Origin: Oscillibacter sp.
GTDB taxonomy: Bacteria > Bacillota > Clostridia > Oscillospirales > Oscillospiraceae
Direction: 5' to 3'
Length of the DNA stretch: 43,878 nucleotides
NCBI GenBank assembly: GCA_017937405.1
Contig: JAGBDS010000047.1
Location: 1-43,878, forward strand
Positions 23,324-32,052 of the stretch are shown here, in pieces. The position numbers and the translations under genes were made by a program. The first letter of the stretch is position 1. Every line of letters begins with the position of its first letter. The notes below the pieces were generated by a model. The model worked only from the letters and a program-made list of their open reading frames with translations. It made no database searches and was not told the origin of the DNA.

Positions 23324-24712
23324 TCAGTTCAAAACGCCGTGTTCCACGGCCCAGCAATACGAGTTGTAGGATACGAACAGGTCATTGGCGGCGGTCTGCA
23401 CCTTCTCCTCCGCCGCTTTCAGGCTGTCCCGGGCGTCCAGCAGGGCGTTCTGGGAAATGGTGCCCTGCGTGAATTTCAGTTCCGACGCCGCGCAGGACGA
23501 CTGTTCGCAGGCCAGGGACACCTTGGCGGCGTCCAGAATCTGCTTGTAGTCCTGGACCTGGGCATACAGGTTGCGGAATTTCAGCTCATAGCTCTGCACG
23601 GTGTCGTTGTATGTATACTGGGCAGCCTGCCAGTTGTGCTTTGCCTGCTGGAACTCCATATTGTTCTCATTGTAGCCGTGCTCTTTTCCGGCGTCCTTGT
23701 AGTTCTTCTGTTCATCCTCCAGCGTTTTGGCAGCAGCGTAGAGGTCATAGCTCCGGTCCTTGGCGGTCAGCAGATCTTTTTCCAGATCCATGGCCGCCAG
23801 TTCCTTGTCCCGCACCTCCGGCACGGCGCCCAGGGTCAGTTCCCCGGTCTGCTCCGCCCCCAGCATCATCTCGAACTGGTATTTCAGATTGCGGATGTTC
23901 ATCCGCAGGGTCTCCAGACCGCTGGCAAGCTGGGTCCGGCCCGCCTTGGCCTGCTGGAGCTGGAGGGCGGAGACCTGGCCCATCTGATAGCGCAGCTCCA
24001 GTTCCTCCACGGTGCGATTGAGAGCCGTCAACTGCCGCTGGAGGGCTCCCTCCTGGGTCTCCAGCCCCGCCAGGGTCGCAAACAGCGTCTCGCCGCCCAT
24101 GACGATCTGGTCCTGGAGGCTTTTCAGCTGGCGCTTGGCACCGGCGTTGTCCTCCTGCAGCTCGCCGTCCTTGATGGCGTCAAACTGCTTGCGGAGGGCG
24201 TCATAGCCCTGCTCCATCTGGGCGTAGGCGTAGGAATCGCCTGCGCCCCCCTGGATCATCATCCACTGTCCCTGGGCGATCTGATTCAGCTGCTTCCGCA
24301 GGTCCTCGTACATCTTGTCGTAGTCCATGCTGTCGAGAAAGTCGACGTTCTCCTGCAGCGCCAGGACGTTCAGGTTGTTCTCCCGCATCCGCCGCTCCAC
24401 ATTGGCATAGCTGACGGTGCCCACAGCGTCCGGCTCGATGAGGGCGTCTGCAATGGCCTCCCCCGTCTTGAGGTCAGTCTCCGGGTCCGCGTCCGGTCCC
24501 GCCAGAGAGGGGGGTTCCGGCTCTTCCGCTTCTTCGGCGGACTCTCCTTCCGCGCTCTCCCCTTCCCCGGTCTCTCCGTTTTCAACCGCGGCGGTCTCCC
24601 CGGTCTGGTTCTCCGCCTTTTCCTCCGCCTTTTCCCCGGCAGCAGCCGTCACGGCACACAGGGACAGCACCAACACCAGGGCCAGCAGCAGCGCGATACT
24701 TCTCTTTTTCAT
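23324..24712 (-). CDS. TolC-family (outer-membrane-factor-like) exported protein
   Basis: A 462-residue protein with a signal peptide (about 1-25) followed by a strongly acidic, Glu/Gly-rich low-complexity linker (about 26-75). Long alpha-helical, Gln/Leu/Ala-rich segments follow, typical of the TolC-like helical barrel, for example NRTVEELELRYQMGQVSALQLQQAK and the internal repeat SELKFTQGTISQNALLDARDSL. Those two blocks correspond to the two homologous halves of TolC-like proteins. Classical beta-barrel strands are not obvious, which fits a monoderm host. The start overlaps the tetR stop by ATGA and has AGGAGG upstream. Its job in the efflux system is probably to form a wall-spanning conduit or scaffold with the adaptor; this is inferred. 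Confidence 0.75.
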   Translation of the reverse strand: MKKRSIALLLALVLVLSLCAVTAAAGEKAEEKAENQTGETAAVENGETGEGESAEGESAEEAEEPEPPSLAGPDADPETDLKTGEAIADALIEPDAVGTVSYANVERRMRENNLNVLALQENVDFLDSMDYDKMYEDLRKQLNQIAQGQWMMIQGGAGDSYAYAQMEQGYDALRKQFDAIKDGELQEDNAGAKRQLKSLQDQIVMGGETLFATLAGLETQEGALQRQLTALNRTVEELELRYQMGQVSALQLQQAKAGRTQLASGLETLRMNIRNLKYQFEMMLGAEQTGELTLGAVPEVRDKELAAMDLEKDLLTAKDRSYDLYAAAKTLEDEQKNYKDAGKEHGYNENNMEFQQAKHNWQAAQYTYNDTVQSYELKFRNLYAQVQDYKQILDAAKVSLACEQSSCAASELKFTQGTISQNALLDARDSLKAAEEKVQTAANDLFVSYNSYCWAVEHGVLN

Positions 24713-25341
24713 ATACTCCTCCTTGCCGCCCCGGCCCCGTCGGCCGTCAGGCATCCCCATTTGATGATGTTCAGCCGGAGCTCCAGCTGGTGCCGAAATT
24801 CATCTGTCCGCTCCGGCTCCGCCAGACTGTCCATGATACAGCCAGCGAGAGCCACCAGAGACAACGAAAACGCCTGCTGAGCCGTCTCTTCGCTTTCAAA
24901 TCCAGACAAATCCGCCGCTTTGACGAGATTCGCCAGCATCCGGCAGCCCGGCTGGTCCTCCGAGATCATCTGCATATGCAGGCCCGGATTCAACCGCAGG
25001 ACCTGGACACACCGGTTGAACAGCACATCCTTTTCCGCTCCCTGACGGGCAAAACCCTCGAAACACAGAAGCTGCGTCTTGAAAAAGTCTCCCCCGGCCT
25101 CCTCCATAATGTGAGCATACAGTTCAATGAAATGGTCCCGGGCCTGGGTCATCAGATAGGCGAACAGGTCCTCCTTATCCCGGAAATACTGGTAAAAGCT
25201 CCCCCGGGGTACTCCCGCCCGGCGCACGATCTGGTTGGTGGATGCCTCCGCAAAGCTGACGCGGGTAAACTCCTCCCAGGCGGCATCCAGAAACCGGGTG
25301 CGTTTTTCCTCCGGCAGCCGGAGGAAGGTCTCCATACACAT
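24709..25341 (-). CDS. TetR/AcrR-family transcriptional regulator of the efflux operon
   Basis: A 210-residue repressor. The N-terminal HTH spans about 13-60 (RFLDAAWEEFTRVSFAEAST, then IVRRAGVPRGSFYQYFRDKEDLF), and the C-terminal helical part binds ligand and forms the dimer. It is the first gene of the operon and overlaps the TolC-like gene by 4 nt (ATGA). The ribosome site is AGAGGG. A consensus promoter (25396-25424) and a palindromic ATGACA/TGTCAT operator (25361-25384) lie directly upstream, so it very probably represses itself and the pump. Confidence 0.92.
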   Translation of the reverse strand: MCMETFLRLPEEKRTRFLDAAWEEFTRVSFAEASTNQIVRRAGVPRGSFYQYFRDKEDLFAYLMTQARDHFIELYAHIMEEAGGDFFKTQLLCFEGFARQGAEKDVLFNRCVQVLRLNPGLHMQMISEDQPGCRMLANLVKAADLSGFESEETAQQAFSLSLVALAGCIMDSLAEPERTDEFRHQLELRLNIIKWGCLTADGAGAARRSI

Positions 25342-25360
25342 ATTGTTCCCTCTTTCAGAT

Positions 25361-25384
25361 ATGACAGGGTGTCATTTTATGACA
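25361..25384. promoter_or_regulatory. Palindromic operator upstream of tetR
   Basis: Three alternating half-sites: ATGACA (25361-25366), TGTCAT (25370-25375), ATGACA (25379-25384), each pair separated by 3 nt. They cover the region just downstream of the predicted transcription start, where a TetR dimer would block the promoter. Confidence 0.75.
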
Positions 25385-25395
25385 AGCTGTCGCCA

Positions 25396-25424
25396 ATTAT
25401 ACGTCCTGCTTTGTGGCCTGTCAA
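25396..25424 (-). promoter_or_regulatory. Consensus sigma-A promoter of the efflux operon
   Basis: On the - strand, TTGACA (25424-25419), 17-nt spacer, TATAAT (25401-25396): a perfect match to both hexamers and to optimal spacing. Strong basal activity is expected, which fits a repressor-controlled operon. Confidence 0.88.
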
Positions 25425-25574
25425 TCGTTTTCCAGAGGAAACCGCATCAAGAAAATGTGAATTTTCCGTGAAGTGCCGGAAGGTACCGGCTTCTCTGACC
25501 GTCCTTCCATTTTACAGGCCGCCCTCCTTCTCCGATAGGTTGATTTTGCAGGTCTTTGTGTTTGTTTTTAGGAA

Positions 25575-25612
25575 AAATCAAACCCCGGAAGCGGCACAGC
25601 CACCTCCGGGGT
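25575..25612 (-). terminator. Terminator of the phosphatase/metallopeptidase operon
   Basis: On the - strand ACCCCGGA (25612-25605) pairs with TCCGGGGT (25589-25582), followed by a T-rich tract (TTTGATTTTT). Confidence 0.75.
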
Positions 25613-25618
25613 CCACGG

Positions 25619-26023
25619 TTATTCTTCTTCCATCGCGTCGGCTTCCGCCGCGAATTCCACCCGCCAGCGGGCCAGCTCCTCGGCGTCCTGGTCGTCCAGG
25701 TCATGGAGCCCGCCCAGGGCCTCCAGGTGGTGGGTCAGCTCGTGGGCCAGGGTGGTCCGCAGCTCGTCCACCCAGGTGTCCGCGTCCCAGTCCTCACTTT
25801 TCGCCAGGGCGGCAAAGGAGCCGTAATACAGGTTGATGTACTTCCCCAGCAGGTCGTTACAGTATTCGCCCAGGATGTACATCTCCCCCTCCGGGAAATC
25901 CGGGTCGGGGACGGTGTCCTCCAGCAGGTTTACGCCGCCGTTGAGCCCGTCGAACAGCACCGGGGGAAAGGCGTCCGCCAGGTCGTCCAAGACCTCGCCC
26001 ACCTGGTCAAAGGTCAGCAGCAC
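25619..26023 (-). CDS. Zincin-like metallopeptidase family protein (GTG start)
   Basis: A 134-residue protein with the zinc-binding motif HELTH at 94-98. The upstream MYILGEYCNDLLGKYINLYYGSF and the acidic C-terminus are typical of the small bacterial metallopeptidase family with a minimal MMP-like domain. Soluble, no signal peptide. The start is GTG at 26021-26023, with GGAGG upstream; no ATG exists nearby in frame. The first 10 nt overlap the end of the HAD phosphatase gene, so translation is probably coupled. Its substrate is unknown; similar proteins often occur in housekeeping operons of Firmicutes and Actinobacteria. Confidence 0.8.
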   Translation of the reverse strand: MLLTFDQVGEVLDDLADAFPPVLFDGLNGGVNLLEDTVPDPDFPEGEMYILGEYCNDLLGKYINLYYGSFAALAKSEDWDADTWVDELRTTLAHELTHHLEALGGLHDLDDQDAEELARWRVEFAAEADAMEEE

Positions 26024-26679
26024 GGCGCGCCCTCCAGAATGATGGTCTCCAGCTCCGCCACTGTGTCCGCCATAAACTCGGCCCCGGCCTCCTCCAAAGA
26101 GGCACGAGGGCGGTAACCCCAAGAGACACCACAGGTCTTGGTGCCTGCATTGTGGCCGGTGCGGATGTCCACGTTGCTGTCGCCCACGAACAGCGTCTCC
26201 GCCGGGTCGGCGGCCAATGCCTCCATCACGCCATGGATGCCGGCGGGGTCCGGCTTCACCGGCACACCCTCCACCTTGCCCCGGACCAGGCTGAACACGC
26301 CGGGGAAGTAGCGCTCCACGATGGCGCGGCTGAACTCGTCGGCCTTGTTGGAGTAGACCGCCAGCTGTACGCCCGCTTCCTTCAGACGGGCCAGCAGCTC
26401 CGGGACGCCCTGGTAGGGCGCCGTCTTCTCCATGTTGTGGGCACCGTAATAGCTGCTGAACTGGGACAGGGTATTCACCACCAGCAGAGGGCTGCGAAAG
26501 CCCGCCGGGGAGAATTTCTCCACAAAGTTTCCAATGCCGTGGCCCACCATAGCCTTGCACTCGTCCGCGGTATGCTCAGGCCAGCCGTTTTTCCGGCAGA
26601 CCCAGTTGGCCGCTTCCGTCAGGTCGTCGATGGTATTCAAAATCGTTCCGTCCAGGTCGAAGATCACAGTCCGATACAT
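26014..26679 (-). CDS. HAD-family hydrolase, phosphoglycolate-phosphatase-like
   Basis: A 221-residue HAD phosphatase. Motif I is IFDLDGTILNT (6-16, with the nucleophile and acid Asp pair), motif II is in LAVYSNK, motif III is the Lys in VKPDP, and motif IV is FVGDSNVDIRTG. The cap domain between about 20 and 85 is of the small helical type seen in phosphoglycolate phosphatase and pyrophosphatase PpaX. It hydrolyses a small phosphorylated metabolite in the cytosol; the exact substrate cannot be read off. It lies between the his operon and the metallopeptidase gene, which it overlaps by 10 nt. Confidence 0.88.
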   Translation of the reverse strand: MYRTVIFDLDGTILNTIDDLTEAANWVCRKNGWPEHTADECKAMVGHGIGNFVEKFSPAGFRSPLLVVNTLSQFSSYYGAHNMEKTAPYQGVPELLARLKEAGVQLAVYSNKADEFSRAIVERYFPGVFSLVRGKVEGVPVKPDPAGIHGVMEALAADPAETLFVGDSNVDIRTGHNAGTKTCGVSWGYRPRASLEEAGAEFMADTVAELETIILEGAPCC

Positions 26680-26749
26680 AAAGGCACCTCTCGTTGTTTT
26701 ACAAGCAGTACCGCTATTGTATCAGCCCGCCAAGGCTTTCACAAGTGGC

Positions 26750-26782
26750 GAAGAAACACAAAGGTGCGGCCTCCGCCGCGCC
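26750..26782 (-). terminator. Possible terminator of the his operon
   Basis: On the - strand GGCGCGGC (26782-26775) and GCCGCACC (26770-26763) form an 8-bp stem with one G-T pair and a GGAG loop, followed by TTTGTGTTTCTT. It lies 30 bp after the last his gene. The T-tract is interrupted, so strength is uncertain. Confidence 0.5.
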
Positions 26783-26810
26783 TTTTTTGGCTGTTTTCTG
26801 CATAATCCCG

Positions 26811-27629
26811 TCAAATCCGGCACTCCGCCGGGCCGTTCAGGGTGAGAATGGTGGTTTTGTCAAAGCCTGCCGCTCTCGCCAGGGCGATGGAATCGCCATA
26901 GCCATAGAGGATGGTGTCGGTGCTATGGCTGTCGGAGCTCAGGATGATGCGCCCGCCCATGGCCCGCCACTCCTTCAGCAGGAACAGCGCCGGATAGGGG
27001 GCGTCGCGGTAGCCCCGGGCCATGCCGCCGGTGTTGATCTCTAGAAGGGTAGAGGTCGGGTCCGCCGCGTGGAGGGCCTCCAGCGCCGCCTTTTTATAGC
27101 GGGGAGACGTTTCATCGAAGAAGCGGTTCCCGGCATTGAACTTGGTGATGAGGTCCATGTGGCCCAGAATGGTGGGCTTCATGGCCGCCACCCGGCTGAC
27201 TTCCCGGAAGTAGCCCTCGGCCACCGCCAAGGCGTCGCCGCCAAATGCCTCATCCCGGCAGGCGGTGAAGGCCTCCTCTCCCCAGTCGGCGGCGTAGGGC
27301 TTGCCGTTTTGCCGCTGGTAGTGGGCGCTGCCGATCCAGTAGTCAAAGCCATCCGGTGTGACGTCGGACTGGCTGTCCCATTCCAGCCCCAGCAACACCT
27401 CCATCCGTCCGGCGTATTCCGCCCGAAAGGCCAGCACTTCTTCCCGGTACGCCGTCATATCGGCAGGCAGAACATAGCCCACGTCCAAGTCAATGGGCGT
27501 GTGGCTATGACAGGAGACGCCAAAGTATTGCACACCCGCTGCGAAAGCGGCAGCGGCCATCTCCGCCAGGGTGCTCTTCCCGTCGCAGCAGGTGGCATGG
27601 GTGTGGACGGAGCAGGCAAAGGGGGTCAT
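26811..27629 (-). CDS. hisJ: Histidinol-phosphatase, PHP family
   Basis: A 272-residue PHP-domain phosphatase that converts histidinol phosphate to histidinol, the step before HisD. Metal-binding motifs are visible: [11 protein letters not shown] (HxH near the N-terminus), the Glu in [17 protein letters not shown], and the C-terminal SSDSHS. This is the HisJ/HisK type used by Gram-positives instead of the HAD-type HisB N-domain. It is the last gene of the his operon and overlaps hisIE by ATGA. GGAGCGG precedes the ATG at 27629; the longer upstream frame belongs to the antisense of hisIE coding and is not used. Confidence 0.93.
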   Translation of the reverse strand: MTPFACSVHTHATCCDGKSTLAEMAAAAFAAGVQYFGVSCHSHTPIDLDVGYVLPADMTAYREEVLAFRAEYAGRMEVLLGLEWDSQSDVTPDGFDYWIGSAHYQRQNGKPYAADWGEEAFTACRDEAFGGDALAVAEGYFREVSRVAAMKPTILGHMDLITKFNAGNRFFDETSPRYKKAALEALHAADPTSTLLEINTGGMARGYRDAPYPALFLLKEWRAMGGRIILSSDSHSTDTILYGYGDSIALARAAGFDKTTILTLNGPAECRI

Positions 27630-28261
27630 TGCATCCGCTCCTGCTTGACCTTGTGGTCTACCACGTGGCGCTTCTCCAGCTCCCGGGTGATGTCCTCCAC
27701 GGTGATGCCCATCTGGACCATCAGTACCATGACATGATAGGTCAGGTCGGCGATCTCGTAGATGGTCTCCTCCTTGTCCTCCTTGCGGCCGCCGATGATG
27801 ACCTCGGTGCACTCCTCGCCCACCTTCTTCAAAATCTTGTCCAGGCCTTTTTCAAAGAGGTAGGTGGTGTAGCTGCCCTCCTTGGGGTTGGTCTTGCGGC
27901 CCTCAATGAGGTGGTACAGACCCTCGTAGCTGAACTGCTTCAGCTCCTCGGAGAGGTAAATTTCATTGAAGAAGCAGCTCTCCGCACCGGTATGGCAGGC
28001 GGGGCCGTCCTTCACGACTTCCACCACCAGGGCGTCGCCGTCACAGTCGGCGGTGATGGAGACCACATGCTGGACATTGCCGGAGGTGTCTCCCTTGCGC
28101 CACAGCTCCTGGCGGCTGCGGCTCCAGAAGCAGGTCCGCCGCTCGTCAATGGTGATAGCAAGGCTCTCCTTATTCATATAGGCCAGAGTCAGGACCTCCT
28201 TGGTGTAGTGGTCCTGCACAATGGCGGGAATGAGGCCCTTTTCGTCAAATTTCAGTTCCAT
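27626..28261 (-). CDS. hisIE: Bifunctional phosphoribosyl-AMP cyclohydrolase / phosphoribosyl-ATP pyrophosphohydrolase
   Basis: A 211-residue fusion for steps 2 and 3 of histidine synthesis. The N-terminal HisI part (about 1-110) carries [14 protein letters not shown] and the metal-binding [15 protein letters not shown] and ACHTG cysteines. The C-terminal HisE part (about 115-205) is helical, with [13 protein letters not shown] and [17 protein letters not shown]. It lies between hisF (17-nt gap) and hisJ (4-nt overlap). The ribosome site is weak (GGGAG about 14 nt upstream). Confidence 0.95.
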   Translation of the reverse strand: MELKFDEKGLIPAIVQDHYTKEVLTLAYMNKESLAITIDERRTCFWSRSRQELWRKGDTSGNVQHVVSITADCDGDALVVEVVKDGPACHTGAESCFFNEIYLSEELKQFSYEGLYHLIEGRKTNPKEGSYTTYLFEKGLDKILKKVGEECTEVIIGGRKEDKEETIYEIADLTYHVMVLMVQMGITVEDITRELEKRHVVDHKVKQERMQ

Positions 28262-28278
28262 AGTCTTTCTTTACTCCC

Positions 28279-29034
28279 TTATATCCGCATCTCTACGCCT
28301 TTTCCGCGCAGGAAGCGTTTGAGTTCCTTGATGTCCACCTGCTTCGTGTGGAAAATGGAGGCCGCCAGTCCCGCGTCCACGCCGGGATGGGTGAACAGCT
28401 CTGCGAAGTGCTCCATATTGCCCGCGCCGCCGCTGGCGATGATGGGCACGCTGACCCGCGCCGCCAGAGCGTCCAGCATTTCCAGGTCGAAGCCGTTCTT
28501 CACGCCGTCGGTGTCGATGGAGTTCAGCACGATCTCACCCGCACCCGCCGCCACACCTTTGACGGCCCAGTCCATGGCGTCGATGCCGGTGTCCTCCCGG
28601 CCGCCCTTGGCGAACAAGCGGAACTTACCCGAAACCCGCTTCACATCCATACTGAGAACTACGCACTGGTCGCCGTATTTCTTCGCCGCCGCGCCGATGA
28701 TGCTGGGGTCAGCGATGGCGCCGGAGTTGACGGACACCTTATCGGCGCCGCATTTCAGCACCCGGTCGAAGTCATCCAGCGTGCGGATGCCGCCGCCCAC
28801 AGTGAGGGGAATGAAAATCTCACTGGCCACCCGGCGCAGGATGTCCGTAAACAGGTTCCGGCCCTCCACGGAGGCGGTGATGTCGTAAAACACCAGCTCG
28901 TCCGCACCGGAGGTGTTGTAAAAGTGGGCCATCTCCACCGGGTCCGCCATGTCACGCAGGCCCTCGAAGTTGGTGCCCTTGACCACCCGCCCGTCCTTCA
29001 CGTCCAGGCAGGGGATGATGCGTTTGGCTAGCAT
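28279..29034 (-). CDS. hisF: Imidazole glycerol phosphate synthase subunit HisF (cyclase)
   Basis: A 251-residue (beta/alpha)8 barrel that uses ammonia from HisH to form imidazole glycerol phosphate and AICAR. The catalytic Asp lies in IIPCLDVKDGRVVKG (Asp11), and the second Asp in NSIDTDG. Phosphate loops GGGIRT and SGGAG are present. It overlaps the end of hisA by 7 nt; GAGGAGG serves as ribosome site inside hisA. Confidence 0.96.
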   Translation of the reverse strand: MLAKRIIPCLDVKDGRVVKGTNFEGLRDMADPVEMAHFYNTSGADELVFYDITASVEGRNLFTDILRRVASEIFIPLTVGGGIRTLDDFDRVLKCGADKVSVNSGAIADPSIIGAAAKKYGDQCVVLSMDVKRVSGKFRLFAKGGREDTGIDAMDWAVKGVAAGAGEIVLNSIDTDGVKNGFDLEMLDALAARVSVPIIASGGAGNMEHFAELFTHPGVDAGLAASIFHTKQVDIKELKRFLRGKGVEMRI

Positions 29035-29747
29035 GCGCCCACCTCCTCAATGACCGTTTTCAAATCCAGCCGCCCGGTGTACAGCGCCTTGCCTAAGATA
29101 GCGGCGTGGGTGCCGATGGCCTGCAATTCCTTCAATTCCTCCAGAGAGCTGACGCCGCCGGAGGCCGTCACATTCAGGCCGCCAATTTTCGCCAGCTCCC
29201 GGTAGAGCTCCAGATTGGTGCCCGTCTCGGCGCCGTCCCGGCTGATGTCGGTGTAGATGACGGTGCCCACCCCCGCCGCGTACAGGCGGCGGCAGAAGTC
29301 CACGCCTTTTTCGGCGGACAGCTCCTTCCAGCCGTTGACGGCCACATAGCCATCCCGGGCGTCCACACCCACGGCGATTTTGTCACCGTAAATCTGGGCC
29401 ATGCGGGCGGTGAAGTTGAAGTCCTTGACGGCGATGGTGCCCAGAATACAGCGGCCAACACCTAAATCCAGGTATTGCTTGATGCGCTCCTCAGTGCGGA
29501 TGCCGCCGCCCACTTCGATGTACAAGCCGCCCTGCCTGGCGATGGCGGCGATGGATTCAAAATTCGCCAGAGTACCGTCCTTGGCACCGTCCAGGTCCAC
29601 CACATGGAGGTACTTGGCCCCGGCGGCGATAAAGTCTCTCGCCACGGCGCAGGGGTCCTGGCCGTAGACGGTCATTTTGTCGTAATCGCCCTGATAAAGG
29701 CGGACCACCTGTCCGCCGGACAGGTCGATGGCGGGAAATATCTGCAT
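29028..29747 (-). CDS. hisA: ProFAR isomerase HisA
   Basis: A 239-residue (beta/alpha)8 barrel that isomerises the ProFAR aminoaldose to a ketose. The catalytic Asp is Asp8 in IFPAIDLSGGQVVRL, the second Asp lies in YTDISRDG. Phosphate-binding GGGIRT and SGGVSS are present. AAAGGAGG lies just upstream of the ATG. It is between hisH and hisF in the operon. Confidence 0.96.
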   Translation of the reverse strand: MQIFPAIDLSGGQVVRLYQGDYDKMTVYGQDPCAVARDFIAAGAKYLHVVDLDGAKDGTLANFESIAAIARQGGLYIEVGGGIRTEERIKQYLDLGVGRCILGTIAVKDFNFTARMAQIYGDKIAVGVDARDGYVAVNGWKELSAEKGVDFCRRLYAAGVGTVIYTDISRDGAETGTNLELYRELAKIGGLNVTASGGVSSLEELKELQAIGTHAAILGKALYTGRLDLKTVIEEVGAC

Positions 29748-29759
29748 GGTGATCCTCCT

Positions 29760-30371
29760 TTACAGCTCCGCAAACGCCTTAAGGAGCCGCAGGCCCGCGT
29801 CGCCGGACTTCTCCGGGTGGAACTGGGTGCCCCAGACGTTGCCATTGCGCACCGCGCCCGTCACCGCCACGTTGCCGTACTGGGATGTTCCCAGCGTACT
29901 GGCGGCGCAGTCCTTGGCGTAGAAGCTGTGGACGTAGTAAACATACTCCCCATCCTCGAAATACTTGAACAGGGGGTCGTCCTTCACGATCTGCAGGCTG
30001 TTCCAGCCCATGTGGGGGACTTTCAACGTCTGATCCTCCAAATCGTTGTGGAGGTCCACCACTTGTCCGGGCACCAGGCCCAGGCCCGCGTGCTCGCCGT
30101 ACTCAAAGCCCCGGTCAAACAGAAGCTGCATTCCCAGGCAGATGCCGAGGAACGGCTTCCGCTCCGCCTCCTCCAGAAGGACGGGCACCAGCCCGGTGTC
30201 GTCCAGCTTGGCTTTCGCGTCGCCGAAGGCGCCCACGCCGGGGAGAATAATGCGGTCGGCGGCCCGGAGCTTCTCCGCGTCCCGGGTGACCTCCGTCTCC
30301 AGACCCAGAGCCTTCAGGCTGGAAGACAGGGAAAACAGGTTTCCCACGCCGTAATCTACGATTGCTATCAT
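29760..30371 (-). CDS. hisH: Imidazole glycerol phosphate synthase subunit HisH (glutaminase)
   Basis: A 203-residue class I glutamine amidotransferase supplying ammonia to HisF. The nucleophile Cys78 lies in PFLGICLGMQLLF, and the His185/Glu187 pair in QFHPEKS completes the triad. The start follows MIAIVDYGVGNLFSL. Separated by 12 nt from hisA and by 16 nt from hisB. Confidence 0.96.
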   Translation of the reverse strand: MIAIVDYGVGNLFSLSSSLKALGLETEVTRDAEKLRAADRIILPGVGAFGDAKAKLDDTGLVPVLLEEAERKPFLGICLGMQLLFDRGFEYGEHAGLGLVPGQVVDLHNDLEDQTLKVPHMGWNSLQIVKDDPLFKYFEDGEYVYYVHSFYAKDCAASTLGTSQYGNVAVTGAVRNGNVWGTQFHPEKSGDAGLRLLKAFAEL

Positions 30372-30387
30372 GGTATCAACTCACTTT

Positions 30388-30975
30388 TTAAAGAGTACCC
30401 TTGGTACTCGGGATTTCATCCAGATGCTTTGCGTCCGGAGCCACCGCCATTTTCAGCGTCCTGCCCATGCCCTTGAACACGGCTTCCAGGATGTGGTGGG
30501 TATTCTCCCCGGCCAGCTCCCGGATGTGGATGGAGGCGGGGCAATTCCGGACAAAGGCCAGCCAGAATTCCTTGGCAAGCTCCGTGTCAAAGTCGCCCAC
30601 CTTTGCTGTGGGCAGGTCCACCGCCCAGCCCAGGTAGTCCCGGCCGGAGAGGTCGCAAGCACACAGCACCAGGGTCTCGTCCATGGGCAGGAGGAACTGG
30701 CCGTAGCGGGTGATGCCCCGCTTGTCGCCCAGGGCCTCCGTGAACGCCTTGCCCAGGCAGATGCCGATGTCCTCCACGCTGTGGTGGTAGTCCACGTCCG
30801 TATCGCCATGGCAGGTGACCGTCAGGTCGAAGTCACCGTGGCGGGCGAACAAGGTCAGCATATGATTGAGAAAACCGCAGCCGGTGGCGATTTCGGACTT
30901 TCCGGTGCCGTCCAGATTCAAAGACAGTTCGATTTGGGTCTCCTTCGTGTCGCGCTTGATACTGGCGGTACGCAT
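30388..30975 (-). CDS. hisB: Imidazoleglycerol-phosphate dehydratase
   Basis: A 195-residue monofunctional IGP dehydratase that makes imidazole acetol phosphate. It shows the duplicated manganese-binding patterns GFLNHMLTLFARHG, DVDYHHSVEDIG and the C-terminal NTHHILEAVFKGMGR. It has no HAD phosphatase domain, consistent with a separate PHP phosphatase at the end of this operon. AAAGGAGGGAG precedes the ATG. Confidence 0.96.
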   Translation of the reverse strand: MRTASIKRDTKETQIELSLNLDGTGKSEIATGCGFLNHMLTLFARHGDFDLTVTCHGDTDVDYHHSVEDIGICLGKAFTEALGDKRGITRYGQFLLPMDETLVLCACDLSGRDYLGWAVDLPTAKVGDFDTELAKEFWLAFVRNCPASIHIRELAGENTHHILEAVFKGMGRTLKMAVAPDAKHLDEIPSTKGTL

Positions 30976-30987
30976 AAGCTCCCTCCT

Positions 30988-32052
30988 TTACACTTCTTCC
31001 AGCAGGCGGGCGATCTCGTCCACCAGAGCCGCCATCTGCTCCAGGGAGCCGATGGTGATGCGGATGTAGTCCCGGATGCGGTCGGCATCGAACCACCGCA
31101 CCAGGATGCCATTCTCCTTCAGCTTCTGGTACAGCTCCCCGCCGGGGAGCTTGTCAGACTTGGCGAAGATGAAGTTGGCCTGGGAGGGCAGGACGGTAAA
31201 GCCCAGCGCCTCCAGCTCCCGGACCGTCCACTTCCGGTTGTTCCGGATGGCGGCGGTGCAGGTCTGGAAATAGTCCTCGTCCTCCACGGCGGCGGCACCG
31301 GCCACAATGGACAGGCGGCCCACGTTATAGGGGTTGAAGCTGTACTTCACCCGGTTCAACGCGGAAATGAGCTCGGGGCTGCCCAGGGCAAAGCCCACGC
31401 GCCCGCCGGCCAGGGAGCGGCTCTTGGACATGGTCTGGACCACCAGCAGATTATCGTAGCGGTAAATCAGGGGCACGCAGCTCTCGGCGCCGAAGTCCAC
31501 ATAGGCCTCGTCCACGATGACCACCCGGTCAGGGTCAGCCTCCAGCAGCCGCTGGATGTCCACCCGGGACACGGTCATGCCGGTGGGGGCGTTGGGGTTG
31601 GCGATGACGATGGTGCCAGGGAAGTCCATGTAGTCATCCACGTTCAGGGTGAAATCCTCCCGCAGGGGGATGACCTTAGCGTCCAGGCCGAACAGGGCCA
31701 CCTGGGACTTGTAGAAGCCGTAGGTGATGTCGGCGTAGGCCAATCCCTTGCCCTCGCCGCAGAAGGCACGGAAGGCAAAGGCCAAGATCTCGTCGGAGCC
31801 GTTGCCGGTGATGACGTTTTCGCTCTGCAGCTCATACCGCTTGGCAATGGCCTCCACCAGCCGCCCACAGGTGGGGTCGGAATACAGGTTCAGCTTCAAA
31901 ACCTCCGCCCGGGAGAGGGCCTTGACCACCTTGGGGGCGGGAGGGAAGGGGCTTTCGTTGGTGTTCAGCTTGATGTACTGAGCATCTGTGGGCTGCTCAC
32001 CGGGGGTATAGGGGGCCAGACGGCTGGCCTCTTTGGAAAGGAACTTGCTCAT
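30988..32052 (-). CDS. hisC: Histidinol-phosphate aminotransferase
   Basis: A 354-residue PLP-dependent class I/II aminotransferase. Motifs: NTNESPFPP near the substrate entrance, NGSDEIL, NPNAPTG (153-159), DEAYVDF and the PLP lysine Lys210 in TMSKSRSLAGGRVG. It overlaps hisD by ATGA and precedes hisB by 12 nt. Its place in the operon supports the histidinol-phosphate role over other aminotransferase roles. Confidence 0.95.
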   Translation of the reverse strand: MSKFLSKEASRLAPYTPGEQPTDAQYIKLNTNESPFPPAPKVVKALSRAEVLKLNLYSDPTCGRLVEAIAKRYELQSENVITGNGSDEILAFAFRAFCGEGKGLAYADITYGFYKSQVALFGLDAKVIPLREDFTLNVDDYMDFPGTIVIANPNAPTGMTVSRVDIQRLLEADPDRVVIVDEAYVDFGAESCVPLIYRYDNLLVVQTMSKSRSLAGGRVGFALGSPELISALNRVKYSFNPYNVGRLSIVAGAAAVEDEDYFQTCTAAIRNNRKWTVRELEALGFTVLPSQANFIFAKSDKLPGGELYQKLKENGILVRWFDADRIRDYIRITIGSLEQMAALVDEIARLLEEV

